Below are positions 4,944 through 5,180 of a stretch of 5,180 nucleotides of DNA, in pieces (the first letter of the stretch is position 1; the number at the start of each line of letters is the position of its first letter). Below the pieces are notes generated by a model. The model did not search any database. It was not told the DNA's origin and saw only the letters and a list, made by a program, of their open reading frames with translations. Source of the stretch: Candidatus Bathyarchaeota archaeon. Its GTDB lineage: Archaea; Thermoproteota; Bathyarchaeia; Bathyarchaeales; Bathyarchaeaceae. A program made the position numbers and the translations under genes. The stretch is taken from assembly GCA_026014605.1 (NCBI GenBank), contig JAOZIC010000168.1, positions 1 through 5,180 on the forward strand. Direction: 5' to 3'.

Positions 4944-5180
4944 TCCGACTTTGTTTCTCCAGTTAGATACTCCCGTCGCATCAAAGCAGGAATCGGAGGC
5001 AGTATACACTCGTCTTTGAACGCTTTTTGAACTAACTGCGAAATGTTTGATTTGATGAACTCTTCGTTAGAAGGATCATTTACCCAAAACAGGGTTTCAA
5101 TTTCGTTTGTCCATTCGCGGTTGCGGAAAACAAACCTTATTTCTCGTTTCTTTTTCAAGTTGAAGATTACTGATTTGTGG
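4925..5180 (-). CDS. Hypothetical protein, C-terminal part (5' partial)
   Basis: The frame runs off the right edge of the window, leaving 85 C-terminal residues. It begins (visible part) HKSVIFNLKKKREIRFVFRN, two beta-strand-like stretches split by a basic patch. Then follow E-W-T-N-E-I-E-T-L-F-W-V, a helix (NEEFIKSNISQLVQKAF), a short I-L-P-P-I-P-A-L linker and an acidic, polar tail ending in DEQETA. A TTG at 5158 could start a shorter 77-residue form, but strand-like residues continue upstream of it, so the true start is probably outside. No family is recognised. The stop codon TAG lies in the loop of the hairpin shared with the converging zinc-ribbon gene. Confidence 0.65.
   Translation of the reverse strand, partial: HKSVIFNLKKKREIRFVFRNREWTNEIETLFWVNDPSNEEFIKSNISQLVQKAFKDECILPPIPALMRREYLTGETKSDEQETA

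Noticed and set aside
1..5180. CRISPR arrays, insertion sequences, attachment sites
   Set aside because: No regularly spaced repeats, transposase frames or flanking terminal repeats were seen on either strand.

Overview
The window looks archaeal, most likely from a moderately AT-rich Thermoproteota lineage of the Bathyarchaeia type. This is inference. The support is a stand-alone ATP-pyrophosphatase subunit of GMP synthase (split form), a protein resembling arcadin-1, a membrane-anchored PQQ-type beta-propeller protein, TATA-box promoters about 26 bases ahead of probable transcription starts, GGTGA/AGGAGGTG ribosome binding sites and U-rich terminators.

Layout. Bases 1-1077 (+) hold the 3' part of a surface beta-propeller/Ig-like protein with a C-terminal membrane anchor, followed by a long pyrimidine-rich terminator. 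Bases 1265-1756 (+) encode a small soluble helical protein behind an A-rich leader. Bases 1757-2139 contain no protein gene. They hold a terminator and then a GC-rich block (about 1967-2090) that folds on paper into a four-helix, cloverleaf-like RNA behind its own TATA box; this is the best candidate here for an undescribed element. On the minus strand, in transcription order, lie a DUF365/PUA-like gene (4549-4094), GMP synthase subunit B (4097-2895), an arcadin-1-like gene (2833-2501) and acylphosphatase (2427-2140). The first two overlap by four bases; the last two have TATA-like elements of their own. Bases 4550-4805 are a divergent promoter region with stacked hairpins. They lead to a 36-residue zinc-ribbon gene (4806-4916, +), which converges on a partial unknown minus-strand gene (4925-5180) across a shared hairpin.

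How they work together. The clearest functional link is the translationally coupled DUF365-like/guaA-B pair. GMP synthase B appears to lack any ATG, GTG or TTG start in a usable position. A strong Shine-Dalgarno sits seven bases before an ATA codon that overlaps the upstream TAA stop, which suggests a non-canonical start. The synthase also carries an apparent duplication of its C-terminal dimerisation module. The remaining genes look like a loosely associated housekeeping neighbourhood rather than one pathway.
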